From positions 56,582 through 120,581 of the forward strand of contig PLRS01000014.1 in NCBI GenBank assembly GCA_003164035.1: 64,000 nucleotides of DNA. Direction: 5' to 3'. This document shows, piece after piece, positions 7,637 to 16,694 of this stretch. The notes beneath the pieces were generated by a model that was not told where the DNA came from, ran no database searches, and saw only the letters and a program-made list of their open reading frames with translations. This DNA is from Bryobacterales bacterium (GTDB lineage Bacteria; Acidobacteriota; Terriglobia; Bryobacterales; Bryobacteraceae). Numbering within the stretch: the first letter of the stretch is position 1; every line of letters begins with the position of its first letter. Position numbers and translations under genes: made by a program.

Positions 7637-10600
7637 TCAGAAACCCAACCGCAGACCAAATCGAAGCATTCGCTGATCGATGCCTTCGCGGCCGGTTCCT
7701 TGCGTGGCGGTGATTATCATGAAAGCGGAGGTGCCGGCGCTTCCGCTTGGAGCCGCGAAACTGGGGTGGTTGGTGGTGTTGAATGATTCGGCGCGGAACT
7801 GCAGCGAGAATTTCTCGTGGATGAAAAATTCACGGAAAACGGACAAATTAAGGACATGCGTACCTGGGCTATCGAGCACCAGCCAACCGGCAGTGCCGAA
7901 TCGGACTTGGGTGACTTGGGCGAATGCATTCGGATTGTAGTACGGATGCCCCGTGCCGATGCCTCCGGGCTCGGCCACGTTGGGAAGAATCTGATCCGCC
8001 CGTTGCGTGCTGCCCGGCGCGTTGACTGACGTACCCGGCGCGGTAACGTTGAATGGCGCACCCGAATACAGGCTGAGCAAGCCATTGACTCGCCAGCCAC
8101 CGAGCAGCTTCGAGGCAATGCCAGTCTTGGCGAACATCTTAGTGCGGCCGAACGGCAACTCGGCGACACTCTCGATCTCCATATTGTGAGTGTGATCGAG
8201 GTCGGTGCGAGCGTAGTTGAGAAAGTTATAGCCTGGCGCCTGGATTAGCGGGGCTCCGTCGCCATTGTCGTTCCCCGCAACGCCCATGGCCTTTGAAAAC
8301 GTGTAGTTGACGCCCACTTGATAACCGGACGCGAAATTGCGCTGGAGGCGGGATTGTAACGCGTCGTACTTGTAAGTCCCCAACCCCGTGATCTGATTTG
8401 TGTACGCCGTGCGGCCGTACAATATGTTTAGCGGCTCGCTGGCGATGCCACCGCCCACCGTCCCGGCGTTGCGATCCACGTTGGCCAACTGGTCTACCGC
8501 GCGTGTCCCCACATAGCCGGCTTGCGCCGTCCACCCGTGGCCCAACTTCGTCTGCGTAGTGAAGTTCCACGACTGAACGTACCCTCGCTTGAACTGGTCA
8601 GGAATGATCGTGTTGACTGCAATGGCTCCAGGGATGGGAATGATTCCATTGCCCCAGGACGGTTCCACTACAGGAGGAATGCCACTCTGGAAAGAGCTGG
8701 CCGGAACATACCCGTTTGGGCCGTTGAATATCAAGGTTATCATCTCCGGATAGTTCACCCGAAACGGTCGGAGAAGGTTGTACGGATCATTGGCCATACC
8801 GTAGCCGGCGCGGATCACCAGCCTGTCGGAAACGCGATAGGCGATACCGGCGCGCGGCGTGAACAATTTCTTGCTCATACTGATTCCGCAGTTTTTCGGA
8901 AGCAAGTCGTAACCGCAGATATCCATCTCATTGTTACCGAAATCGTATAGCTCGACACCACGGTTGGCGCGCGTGGGGAACGGAAAGTACTCCCATCGCA
9001 GCCCGTAATTAACGGTCAGCTTTGGGGTCGCCTGCCACTGGTCCTGCACATAAGCGCCGTATTGCCAACTGCGCAGCGTGTACCCGTTGGAAGCGTCAGG
9101 TGCAAGGTAGCTCGTGCCCACGCTATCGACGGCGCCGACCAGGAAGGACGCGAAGGCGTTATACTCGCTCGTCTTTGCTCCCGGCGTCGAGGTTTCACCC
9201 ACCGCGAACCCGAATCCGCCCTGAGCGCCGTATACAGTGCCGCCCGCTCCAGAAGTGAATTGAGCCTGCAACTCGTTGAGATCCTGCCTGAAAATGCTCC
9301 CTCCAAAGCGAACGGAATGGGATCCGTGTATCCAGCCGACGTTGAAGACCTCCTCGTACTCCGGGTCACTGAGCAAATTCGGTTGATAATTGGTGGGTGC
9401 GCCGATCGCGGCGAAGTTGGCGATGGTGATCTGCGGCCAACCACCCTCGAACCAGCGCGTGCCATTGGTTCCGGGAAGGCGGAGGACGTTGAGGCCGATG
9501 TCCTCGTTCAGGTCCGGCTGCCGGCTGTCGGCCACCGCACGCGTGTAGCCGAAATAGGTATCCAAGACAACCGTGGGACTCACGATGTAAGTGGCGGCGC
9601 CCGTGATACTGGTGGTGTGTCCAGTCGCTGTGCCCCCCTGGCCGCCGACAGGCGGAAGGGGCGCGCCGCCGAGTGCGTCACCGAAGGTCTGACCATTCTC
9701 CGTCGAAAAGTGCATGTAGCTGTAACGAAGGAACGTTGACAATTTCGGTGTGGCGTTCCAGTTCACCTTGGTGTCAACGGTGTGGCGGTCCAGGTAAAAC
9801 GGGCCGGTTGCGTAGTAGTTATTCTGGTCTCCATTGTTATAGGTGGGACTGGGCCACAACGGCAGAATCTGCTGCACAGCGTAAGGCATGCGTGACAAAG
9901 GGATCTGGCCGTTGGGAAACACCGTACGGCCGGTGCCGTCGGAATTGCCGCTAAACGGATCGTAGATCGGCGTAGGCGAAGCGCTGAGGTTACCAGCGAT
10001 CATGGCGGGCGTGGGGATCGAGACGGTTCCGTAGCCTAAACTATGCCAAAGATAACCTTCGTAGCTGCCAAAATAGAATAGCTTGTCTTTTACAATTGGC
10101 CCTCCGAGCGTTCCACCGAACTGATTTTCGACGAGCTTAGCGTTGCCCTGGCTCGACGGAAGAAAGAAGGAACGCGCCTCAAGCGCATTGCCGTCGTAGT
10201 ACTCGAATGCCGATCCGTGGAGCGCATTCGTGCCGCTCTTGACCTGCACGTGGATTACGGCCCCGCCGGCCAGCCCGTTCTCCGCGGTGAAGGCGGCCGT
10301 AACCACATTGACCGACTCGATGGCTTCCAGCGCCGGGATATAGGCGACGGCATTGGGCCGCCAAATGTTCGTGCTACTGGCTCCATCAATGCGTGTGACA
10401 ACCCCCTCGCCGTTCGTTCCGTTCACGTTGAACAGGAGTGCTCGCGTAGGGTTTCCCGGAATGGAAACCTGGCTGGCCGGTGGTTGGAAGCCCGGTAGCA
10501 TCACAAACATACTCTGGTAGTTTCTACCGGGAGCAACGGGGAGATTTTCAAGAGGCGTGGAGTTAAGGTCATCGTGCACATCGGCGGTATCAGTCTGCAA

Positions 10601-11005
10601 CGTGGCGGCGTTGGCCGCAACAGTCACGGCTTGCGAAAGCTGCCCCAACTCAAGTTGAAAATCGGCGCGGCTTACACTGTTTACAGCGATGTTAACTCCC
10701 GATCGCACCGCCGAACGAAAGCCGCCCTTCTCCACTTTGACTTCATAAGCAGCCGGCGGAAGCGCCAGGAAGGAAAAGGCGCCCGTGTCGCTGGTCGTCG
10801 TGCTGCGAGTCTGGTTGGTTTCAATGTCGCGAATTGTGACTGTAGCTCCCGGGACGGCGGCTTGAGACACGTCCCTGACATCGCCTACCATCGACCCGGA
10901 AACGGCCTGAGCATAGGCGGGCAAAACAGACGCACCAGAGAATGCGAATGTGGATACCACCAGGGCGGCAATCGGACGAAAGTGTACGTTGCGTTTGATC
11001 GACAT
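7637..11005 (-). CDS. Oar-like TonB-dependent receptor with carboxypeptidase-regulatory domain
   Basis: A 1122-residue outer-membrane protein. Residues 1-33 are a signal peptide (ending AYAQA), about 36-118 a carboxypeptidase-regulatory-like domain (MVGDVRDVSQAAVPGATVTIRD), about 125-260 a plug-like region (PLENLPVAPGRNYQSM, NGTNGEGVVTRIDGASS), and the rest a beta-barrel ending in an aromatic residue (RFGLRLGF). This is the expanded Oar/CarboxypepD_reg receptor type of Acidobacteria. Such receptors import oligosaccharides or other large substrates. The ribosome site TAGGAG precedes ATG 11005. It sits between the oxidoreductase (29 bases) and the amidohydrolase (7 bases), so it probably supplies their substrate. 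Confidence 0.9.
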   Translation of the reverse strand: MSIKRNVHFRPIAALVVSTFAFSGASVLPAYAQAVSGSMVGDVRDVSQAAVPGATVTIRDIETNQTRSTTTSDTGAFSFLALPPAAYEVKVEKGGFRSAVRSGVNIAVNSVSRADFQLELGQLSQAVTVAANAATLQTDTADVHDDLNSTPLENLPVAPGRNYQSMFVMLPGFQPPASQVSIPGNPTRALLFNVNGTNGEGVVTRIDGASSTNIWRPNAVAYIPALEAIESVNVVTAAFTAENGLAGGAVIHVQVKSGTNALHGSAFEYYDGNALEARSFFLPSSQGNAKLVENQFGGTLGGPIVKDKLFYFGSYEGYLWHSLGYGTVSIPTPAMIAGNLSASPTPIYDPFSGNSDGTGRTVFPNGQIPLSRMPYAVQQILPLWPSPTYNNGDQNNYYATGPFYLDRHTVDTKVNWNATPKLSTFLRYSYMHFSTENGQTFGDALGGAPLPPVGGQGGTATGHTTSITGAATYIVSPTVVLDTYFGYTRAVADSRQPDLNEDIGLNVLRLPGTNGTRWFEGGWPQITIANFAAIGAPTNYQPNLLSDPEYEEVFNVGWIHGSHSVRFGGSIFRQDLNELQAQFTSGAGGTVYGAQGGFGFAVGETSTPGAKTSEYNAFASFLVGAVDSVGTSYLAPDASNGYTLRSWQYGAYVQDQWQATPKLTVNYGLRWEYFPFPTRANRGVELYDFGNNEMDICGYDLLPKNCGISMSKKLFTPRAGIAYRVSDRLVIRAGYGMANDPYNLLRPFRVNYPEMITLIFNGPNGYVPASSFQSGIPPVVEPSWGNGIIPIPGAIAVNTIIPDQFKRGYVQSWNFTTQTKLGHGWTAQAGYVGTRAVDQLANVDRNAGTVGGGIASEPLNILYGRTAYTNQITGLGTYKYDALQSRLQRNFASGYQVGVNYTFSKAMGVAGNDNGDGAPLIQAPGYNFLNYARTDLDHTHNMEIESVAELPFGRTKMFAKTGIASKLLGGWRVNGLLSLYSGAPFNVTAPGTSVNAPGSTQRADQILPNVAEPGGIGTGHPYYNPNAFAQVTQVRFGTAGWLVLDSPGTHVLNLSVFREFFIHEKFSLQFRAESFNTTNHPSFAAPSGSAGTSAFMIITATQGTGREGIDQRMLRFGLRLGF

Positions 11006-11034
11006 AGATACTCCTAACCCTCAGATCCGCGAAA

Positions 11035-12342
11035 TCAACCGAGCGTCCAGGGCTTCCGATATGGTTTGGACAGAAGTTGGTTAGCCTCTCTATCGCCGAT
11101 CACTTCCTCTTTCTCGGAATCCCATCGCAGCGTGCGTCCGAGTTTAGTCGCGATGTTGGCAAGGTGACACATCACGACAGTGCGATGACCTTCTTCGACA
11201 TCCGCTATGGGCAACTTTCTGCTTTTCACGCTATCTAAGAAATTGCGCGCGTGAGGGAAGCCCGATGCGGTGTCGCTGAGGGGCTGCATGGCCGGCGTTT
11301 GTCGGTCCTCTCCGTCCCCGGTCCAGATTTGAGGGGTCACCCAGTAGCCTTGCCTCGTCAGCACCATACTCCCTTTGGTGCCGTGAAATTCCAAAAGAGG
11401 TTTTACTCGCGTATCACCTTGCGGGTAACGGATCGCTTCGAAGCCGCCGATTTCGCAACCTGTCCAAGTTACGACGCAGCCTGGAAAGCTGTAAATGGCT
11501 TGTTGGACGTCGGGTGTTTGCCCACCGTCCTTTAGTTCGTAACGGCCGCCGAAGGCTGCAACGGCTGTCGGTGCTTTGGCATCGAGCGCCCATCTGGCGA
11601 TGTCGAGGCTATGGGCACCCCAATTCGTCATCTGTCCCCCTGAGTAATCCCAGAACCAGCGCCAGTTATAAGCGAAGCGGAGCGGATCGAAGGGCACGTA
11701 GGGCGCGGGCCCCAGCCAGAGATCCCAATCCAGCGCGTCCGTTAAGCCGGATTTCAATTCCCTGGGCTTGAAGCCCGGCATGATGTTTCTCGTCCAGTTT
11801 GCGCTGATACTGTGAACCGCGCCCAACGTACCATCCTGGATGAGCCTTATGGCTCTGGTATAGTGTTCCCCGGAGCGCTGCTGCGCGCCCACCTGCACAA
11901 TCCGGTTGTGTTTGCGGGCGGTATCCACCATAACCCGGCCTTCGTGGAGAGTCAGGGACAGAGGCTTCTCCACGTAAACGTCCTTGCCTGCCTTACAGGC
12001 CATTACAGTCAGGAGCGCGTGCCAATGATCGGGAGTGGCGACGATGACTGCGTCGATGTCGTTGCGATCGAGCAGGCGGCGAAAGTCTTTGAACTGGGCA
12101 ACCTTTTCTTTACACATCTGGGCCGCCCGCTCGCGAAAGGGATCGTACACGTCGCAAACCGCGACCGGCTCGACGTCGGGCTGCGCCAGAAAACTCCGCC
12201 AGTCGCCGGTGCCCATGCCGCCACATCCAATGATCCCAACTCTGATTCGGTCATTGGCACCGAGAACTCGGGACGAACTCATGCCCAGGCAGGCACCCGC
12301 CGCCAAGGTTCTCGCAAATAGGCGTCTGCTTGGCAGACTCAA
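11035..12342 (-). CDS. Gfo/Idh/MocA family oxidoreductase with Tat leader
   Basis: A 435-residue NAD(P)-dependent sugar oxidoreductase. It starts at TTG 12342, just after a strong GAGGAGG. The leader contains SRRLFARTL (residues 5-13), a Tat motif. The Rossmann nucleotide site is GIIGCGGMGTGDW (36-48), and the family EKP catalytic motif is at 125-127. The C-terminal half contains WWF-type substrate-pocket residues (WRWFWDYSGGQMTNWGAHSLD) with the family His in GAHSLDIARW. Exported Gfo/Idh enzymes often carry tightly bound cofactor, as in glucose-fructose oxidoreductase. It is the first gene of the tight block running into the receptor, amidohydrolase and UxuA-like genes. Confidence 0.9.
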   Translation of the reverse strand: MSLPSRRLFARTLAAGACLGMSSSRVLGANDRIRVGIIGCGGMGTGDWRSFLAQPDVEPVAVCDVYDPFRERAAQMCKEKVAQFKDFRRLLDRNDIDAVIVATPDHWHALLTVMACKAGKDVYVEKPLSLTLHEGRVMVDTARKHNRIVQVGAQQRSGEHYTRAIRLIQDGTLGAVHSISANWTRNIMPGFKPRELKSGLTDALDWDLWLGPAPYVPFDPLRFAYNWRWFWDYSGGQMTNWGAHSLDIARWALDAKAPTAVAAFGGRYELKDGGQTPDVQQAIYSFPGCVVTWTGCEIGGFEAIRYPQGDTRVKPLLEFHGTKGSMVLTRQGYWVTPQIWTGDGEDRQTPAMQPLSDTASGFPHARNFLDSVKSRKLPIADVEEGHRTVVMCHLANIATKLGRTLRWDSEKEEVIGDREANQLLSKPYRKPWTLG

Positions 12343-12411
12343 GAGACCTCCTCAGGCCCCCGGCGCCGCGCCAGTGCCGCGCCGCTAATTTGGCAGCACT
12401 TCGTAGAGGAG

Positions 12412-12438
12412 GTTATAACAAGCGAAATAGGCTGTCAA
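12412..12438 (-). promoter_or_regulatory. Predicted sigma-70-type promoter of the oxidoreductase-receptor operon
   Basis: On the minus strand a perfect TTGACA (12433-12438) is followed after 15 bases by TATAAC (12412-12417). An upstream TG gives an extended -10 (TGTTATAAC). The spacer is short, but the extended -10 compensates in known promoters. It would give a leader of about 60 bases before TTG 12342. Confidence 0.55.
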
Positions 12439-12583
12439 GCAAAATGATGTCAGATGTCGCCGCAAAATGAGAATATCGTCACGGCAGCGGCCATGCATCC
12501 ATCGTACGGCTGTTCTGGCCGTGAGAAAGGCATGGAATCGTACACATGCCGTATTCTGCTGACATACACTCCGCGTCCAGGAC

Positions 12584-13384
12584 TCATTTGACGAGACCGG
12601 AAGCCCGTTGCTTCGATTGTGCCGCCAACTTCTCAGCGCCGCGGGCGAGAATTCCAACGTCGCTGCCGACAGCCACAAAGGTGAAACCGGATTCTAAGTA
12701 TCGCGCCGCTTCGTCGGGATCGGAGGTCAGGATGCCCGCCGCTTTGCCCGCGGCGCGAATGCGGGCACAGCCGTCGCCAATGGCGGTCTGAACCTCCGGA
12801 TGGCGCGGATTGGCGAGATGGCCGAAATCCGCCGCGAGGTCGCTCGGCCCGATGAAAATCCCATCCACGCCCTCCACCGAGGCGATGGCCTCGATTTCGC
12901 CGAGAGCCGTACGCGTCTCTACCTGGACCAGCACGCAGGTGCTCTCGTGGGCCGTGCGATGATAGTCGGCGACCCTGCCGTAGCGATTCGCCCGCGGCGC
13001 CACCGCCACGCCCCGGATGCCGCGCGGAGGATAGCGGGTGGCCGCGACCGCGCGCCGCGCCTCTTCGCCGTTCTGCACGAACGGAACCAGAAGCGACCGC
13101 GCACCCACGTCCAGAATGCGCTTGATCAGCACGGCGTCGTTCCAGGCACACCGCACCACCGGCTCCGCGGTCCCGTTCGACATAGCTTGCAACTGGGATA
13201 ATAGCCCCGGAATTTCGTTGGGAGCATGCTCGGTATCGATGACGATCCAGTCGAAACCGGCGCCCGCAATAATTTCGGAGGCGATATTACTGCAAAGAGC
13301 ACTCCACAACCCGATCTGCGGCTGGCCGGCGCCGAGCGCGGCTTTGAACAGATTCGGAGGCAGGGAGGCGGGAGCGTAAGCCAT
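12584..13384 (-). CDS. HpcH/HpaI aldolase family protein
   Basis: A 266-residue class II pyruvate aldolase. ATG 13384 is the start, with GAGGAG 5 bases upstream. Motifs are [17 protein letters not shown] (Asp-Glu-His active-site loop), [37 protein letters not shown] (metal Glu, then Asp in GPSDLA) and a C-terminal [16 protein letters not shown]. The family cleaves 2-keto-3-deoxy acids such as 2-keto-3-deoxyrhamnonate into pyruvate plus an aldehyde. It has no leader, so it is cytoplasmic, and would complete the oxidative pathway suggested by its neighbours. It lies 241 bases upstream of the oxidoreductase, which seems to have its own promoter. Confidence 0.9.
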   Translation of the reverse strand: MAYAPASLPPNLFKAALGAGQPQIGLWSALCSNIASEIIAGAGFDWIVIDTEHAPNEIPGLLSQLQAMSNGTAEPVVRCAWNDAVLIKRILDVGARSLLVPFVQNGEEARRAVAATRYPPRGIRGVAVAPRANRYGRVADYHRTAHESTCVLVQVETRTALGEIEAIASVEGVDGIFIGPSDLAADFGHLANPRHPEVQTAIGDGCARIRAAGKAAGILTSDPDEAARYLESGFTFVAVGSDVGILARGAEKLAAQSKQRASGLVK

Positions 13385-13876
13385 CGGTCTCCTCTCCAGC
13401 GTCAAATTTTGCAATCGTACCAAGGCTGTACCGGAGTACCGCGTCCGGAAAGCCATAGGTACCCCGGCGGATCGATGTGGAAACACATCGATGCGCTTTC
13501 CTTCTCAGCCATCATACAACGCCAGGTGGTTCGTTACCATGGTCCGAGTCGAGGAGGGCGCTTAACCGATCCCAGGAAGTTATTTCCCGTCGACCGGAGG
13601 GTGTGAAAGAATCGTCTGGCAGGCGGTACCGCCCATAGGCGCTAACTTAACGTGGCGCACGCACTCCTGCGTGCCGCGTCGAGACTTTCTCGACGCCTGC
13701 GCTCGGACTGGTGCGACGTGTGATTAAGGGCTCAGAATCGCAGCCCCGAGAGGGAGTCTCCCAATCGAACCAAAGCGCGTCGAGACGAGTCTCGACGCGG
13801 CACGCAAAAGTGCGTGCGCCACGTTGGGGCTAAGTTAGCGCCTATAGGCGGAACCGCCTGCCCCACCAAAGGACCG
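13385..13876. other. 492-base intergenic region dominated by a long palindrome
   Basis: No gene is supported between the aldolase start and the radical SAM gene end. The main content is the 245-base nested inverted repeat 13618-13862. The flanks (13385-13617) show no clear coding or structural signal. Confidence 0.6.
13618..13862. repeat. Long nested inverted repeat containing two family B units
   Basis: The outer arms begin GGCAGGCGGTACCGCC at 13618 and end with the reverse complement at 13862. They continue through GGCGCTAACTTA and the family B core GTGGCGCACGCACT (left arm to about 13697, right arm from about 13776). The arms differ by a few substitutions and one short insertion (GCCCC next to CTAAGTTAG). 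Each B unit contains its own smaller palindromes (GCACGCACT..TGCGTGC and CGTCGAGAC..GTCTCGACG). The size and symmetry resemble a non-autonomous mobile element or a composite REP-like element; no target-site duplication was confirmed. Confidence 0.85.
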
Positions 13877-14929
13877 TCAGCCGCCGGGCTGCCAGAAGCC
13901 CGGAATCGAGCATTGGCAATCCGGGCAGGCGCCGTCGGCGGTCAATCGATTCCGGAGGACCACGAAGCCGCGCCGTTCCACTACGAGCGCCCGGCAATTC
14001 GGACAGTTCGTATTTTCGAGTTCACCTACGCCCGGAAGGTTCCCGGCGTAAACGTAGCGGAGTCCGGCCGCGCGCCCGATCGTAGCGGCGCGCTCCAGCA
14101 TGGCAGCGGTGGTATTGCCCGGCCCGGTCATCTTGTAATCGGCGTGGAACGCGGTGACGTGCCAGGGGATGTCCGGAGAGATGCCGGCCAGGAAACCCGC
14201 CAGCGCTTCCAGTTCGGCCTGCGAGTCGTTGAACCCCGGCACCACCAGGGTGACGACTTCCAGCCAGAACCCCATGCGGTGGATTCGCGCAATCGAATCG
14301 AGGACCGGTTCGAGACGCCCGCCCAACTCGCGATAGCGCCGGCGATCGAAGCTCTTCAGATCCACCTTGTAGAGATCCACCCAGGGGCGCAGGTACTCGA
14401 GCGCCTGGGGAGTGGCGTTTCCGTTGGATACGTATCCGGTGGCGAGGCCGGCCTGGCGGGCTTCGCGGAAGACGGCCACCGCCCATTCGCTCGATATCAG
14501 CGGCTCGTTGTAAGTGCTGACGATCGACGAGGCGTTCCGCCGCAGCCCCAGACTGACAATTTCGGCCGGCTCGATCTCACGGAAATCCAGCGTCGAGCCC
14601 GGCTCGCGCAACGCCTGCGAACTCACCCAGTTCTGGCAGTAGCCGCAATGCAAGTCGCAGCCGAGCATGCCGAAACTGAGCGCGCGTGTTCCCGGCAGGG
14701 CGTGGAAAAACGGCTTCTTTTCAATCGGATCGCACGCGAGGGCGTTGACGTAGCCGTAGGGAACCAGCAACTTGCCGCCGCGATTGAACCGGACTTTGCA
14801 GACACCGGCAAACCCGGAAGAGATCGGGCAGCAGTGGCCGCAGGCGTAGCAACGAACGCGGTCCCCCTCCAGCGGTTCGTACAAATCGCCTTCGCGGGTG
14901 TGCCAAGCGAGCTGTTCGGCCAGCGCCAT
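13877..14929 (-). CDS. amrS: AmmeMemoRadiSam-type radical SAM enzyme (AmrS-like)
   Basis: A 350-residue radical SAM protein of the PflA-like COG1180 group. The SAM cluster motif CDLHCGYC is at C91, C95 and C98. An N-terminal Cys-rich segment (C27, C30, C33, C34, C44) and a C-terminal pair CPNC and CPDC may bind zinc, a pattern typical of AmrS. Other marks are VSTYNEPLIS, LYKVDLKSF and WHVTAFHADYKM. AmrS normally co-occurs with MEMO1-like and AMMECR1-like partners (AmrB and AmrA); neither is adjacent. The name is given by family resemblance and the reaction is not assigned. A possible small-peptide gene lies 85 bases upstream on the same strand. Confidence 0.85.
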   Translation of the reverse strand: MALAEQLAWHTREGDLYEPLEGDRVRCYACGHCCPISSGFAGVCKVRFNRGGKLLVPYGYVNALACDPIEKKPFFHALPGTRALSFGMLGCDLHCGYCQNWVSSQALREPGSTLDFREIEPAEIVSLGLRRNASSIVSTYNEPLISSEWAVAVFREARQAGLATGYVSNGNATPQALEYLRPWVDLYKVDLKSFDRRRYRELGGRLEPVLDSIARIHRMGFWLEVVTLVVPGFNDSQAELEALAGFLAGISPDIPWHVTAFHADYKMTGPGNTTAAMLERAATIGRAAGLRYVYAGNLPGVGELENTNCPNCRALVVERRGFVVLRNRLTADGACPDCQCSIPGFWQPGG

Positions 14930-15013
14930 GCTCGCGATCCACTTTCATTCTAGCCCGGATGTAGCGAGGAGGTTGTCGGAGGATTCCGACCGTCGCCGAT
15001 TGCCACCAGCCTG

Positions 15014-15076
15014 TCAAAGGCTACGGAACAGCGCGGCGAGGAAGTTGAACACAATAATAATGGGATCGTCGGTCAT
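15014..15076 (-). CDS. Candidate 20-residue hydrophobic peptide
   Basis: ATG 15076 to TGA 15014 encodes MTDDPIIIVFNFLAALFRSL. An AGAAAGGAG sequence, complementary to the 3' end of 16S rRNA over about nine bases, lies 10 bases upstream, which is one of the strongest ribosome sites in the window. The peptide has an acidic N-terminus, a hydrophobic core of about 12 residues and a C-terminal Arg, as in small single-pass or surface membrane peptides. It precedes the AmrS-like gene on the same strand. I know no family for it. It could instead be a leader peptide or chance. Confidence 0.4.
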   Translation of the reverse strand: MTDDPIIIVFNFLAALFRSL

Positions 15077-15279
15077 GCGGGATTATCTCCTTTCTCCCAA
15101 GAAACAGGGCGGGGGCCGGTTCGATTCCGTAAACGGTGGCCCACTGTCGAGCACGTATCCATGACGAGTTAAGGATCGGCGGGACGTGCGTCGGACTTTA
15201 TGCCCCTGTTGGAACAGCCCGCCCCGGATGGGCAGCGTAGCCGGGAGGCATCTCCGCGTTCCGGAGCACGGCAGGCAAT

Positions 15280-15337
15280 GCGAGAGAAGCACCGGGATGA
15301 GTCCCGGCGTGGCAGACTAAAAGTCCGCTCCACGAAG
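15280..15337 (+). repeat. Family E repeat
   Basis: Contains AGCACCGGGATGAGTCCCGG followed by CGTGGCAGACTAAAAGTCCGCTCCACG. It includes the palindrome CCGGGATGAGTCCCGG and a second imperfect one, GGCAGACT..AGTCCGCTCC. Related copies are at 18428-18456 and, reversed, at 48223-48270. Confidence 0.75.
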
Positions 15338-15473
15338 AAGTCGTTGCGGCCACTTTTATGTCGCGCAGGCTGTCCGCCATGGCTACGGGTAACGGGTCTG
15401 AAAATCCTCTACACTATGTAGTGATCCCCGTCAGATTCCAAGGGGAGCCGTCTACCAGAGAAGGGAAAAGGCT

Positions 15474-16694
15474 ATGAGTCTCAGCCAACTGGCAAGATCG
15501 ATTTCCGAATCGCCGACGCTGAAGCTGAACGAAACGGCGGCGCTGCTGCGTGAAAAGGGCGAACCGGTCATCCACCTGGGCGGGGGGGAACCGAGGAGCA
15601 AGGCGCCGGTGGACGCGATTGTGAGCTGCGCGGCGCTGCTCGCTACCGGCGAGGTGCGGTACACCCCGGCCGACGGAATTCCGGCGCTCAAGAAGGCCAT
15701 CATCCGCTACACCGAGGAACACTACGGGCGCCTCGCGGCCGCGGGGAACGTGATCGCTTCAAGCGGGGCCAAGCAGGCCATCATGGTGCTGTTGCACGCC
15801 ATCCTCGACCCCAAGCAGGAAGTCGTCTTTCCGGTTCCCTACTGGGTGAGCTATCCGGAGATGGTGAAGCTGGCGGGCGGCGTGCCGGTCCCGGTGGCGG
15901 CGTCGGGCGGCGGCTTCGAGCCGACGGTGGAGGAGATTGCCGAGGCCGTAGGCCCGTACACAAAGGCGATCATCCTCAACAGTCCGAACAATCCCTCTGG
16001 GGTGGTGTACTCGGACGAGTTCGTGGCGGGCGTGGTGGAGCTGTGCGAGAAACGGAACCTCTACCTGATCATGGACGACACCTACAATCGCCTGGTCTTC
16101 GACGGCCGCGCGGCGGCGAACTGCTACCACTTCAGCAAGGTGCACAACCTGGACAGCTCCAAGCTGGTGGTGGTGAATTGCGTGTCGAAGATGTACGCCA
16201 TGACGGGGTTCCGCATCGGCTGGGCCATCGGAAACCGGGAAGTAATCCGCGCCATGGCGAACATCCAGTCGCAGGAGACTTCCGGGCCGGCGGCGCCGTC
16301 GCAGTGGGCGGCGGTGGGCGCGCTGAACGGGGTGCAGTCGTCCATCGAAAGTTTGCGGCTGACGCTCGAAAACAACCGCAACGTGATGGTGAACCGGCTG
16401 TCGGCCATCGACGGGGTGAAAGTGACTAAGCCGGCAGGCACCTTTTACTGCTTCCCGGATTTCAGCGCCTACGAGAAGGATTCGCAGAAGCTATCCCGGT
16501 TGCTGCTCGACAAGGTGCGGGTGGTGACGGTGCCGGGGCGCGAGTTCGGCATGGAGGGGCACCTGCGGCTGAGTTTCTGCGGCGGCACGCGGGAGGTGAC
16601 CGAAGGCATCGAGCGCATTCGTTGGGCGATCGACCCGACGGCGCCCAATGAAATGTTCCTGGGCGACCGCAAGCTGGTGAGGGACTGGCGATGA
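15474..16694 (+). CDS. Class I/II pyridoxal-phosphate aminotransferase (aspartate aminotransferase type)
   Basis: A 406-residue fold-type I aminotransferase. Key elements are GAKQAIM (residues 98-104, PLP phosphate region), YWVSYPEM (123-130), NSPNNPSG (169-176), the PLP ring Asp in MDDTYN (200-205), the Schiff-base lysine K239 in NCVSKMYAMTGFRIGW, and a C-terminal RLSFCGG with the carboxylate-binding Arg. The start has GAAGGGAAAAGG upstream. Its stop overlaps the next start (ATGA, 16691-16694), so it is translationally coupled to PEP carboxykinase. Transamination of aspartate would give oxaloacetate, the substrate of that enzyme; the amino donor is inferred. Confidence 0.88.
   Translation: MSLSQLARSISESPTLKLNETAALLREKGEPVIHLGGGEPRSKAPVDAIVSCAALLATGEVRYTPADGIPALKKAIIRYTEEHYGRLAAAGNVIASSGAKQAIMVLLHAILDPKQEVVFPVPYWVSYPEMVKLAGGVPVPVAASGGGFEPTVEEIAEAVGPYTKAIILNSPNNPSGVVYSDEFVAGVVELCEKRNLYLIMDDTYNRLVFDGRAAANCYHFSKVHNLDSSKLVVVNCVSKMYAMTGFRIGWAIGNREVIRAMANIQSQETSGPAAPSQWAAVGALNGVQSSIESLRLTLENNRNVMVNRLSAIDGVKVTKPAGTFYCFPDFSAYEKDSQKLSRLLLDKVRVVTVPGREFGMEGHLRLSFCGGTREVTEGIERIRWAIDPTAPNEMFLGDRKLVRDWR

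Larger units (their letters stand above)
14930..15473. other. 544-base intergenic region with a small ORF and a family E repeat
   Basis: The region separates the divergent radical SAM gene and aminotransferase gene. It holds the candidate 20-residue ORF 15014-15076 (minus) and the family E repeat near 15280-15337. The rest shows no supported gene. Confidence 0.55.

Noticed and set aside
12385-12678. A 97-residue minus-strand open frame overlapping the aldolase gene end
   Set aside because: It overlaps a clear gene and the predicted operon promoter, and has no protein-family features.
13618-13862. Insertion sequence with transposase
   Set aside because: The palindrome has no coding capacity for a transposase; it is better described as a non-autonomous or composite repeat.
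15083-15160. tRNA-like segment containing GGTTCGATTCC
   Set aside because: The flanking bases do not form a 5-base T stem and no acceptor or anticodon arm can be built.
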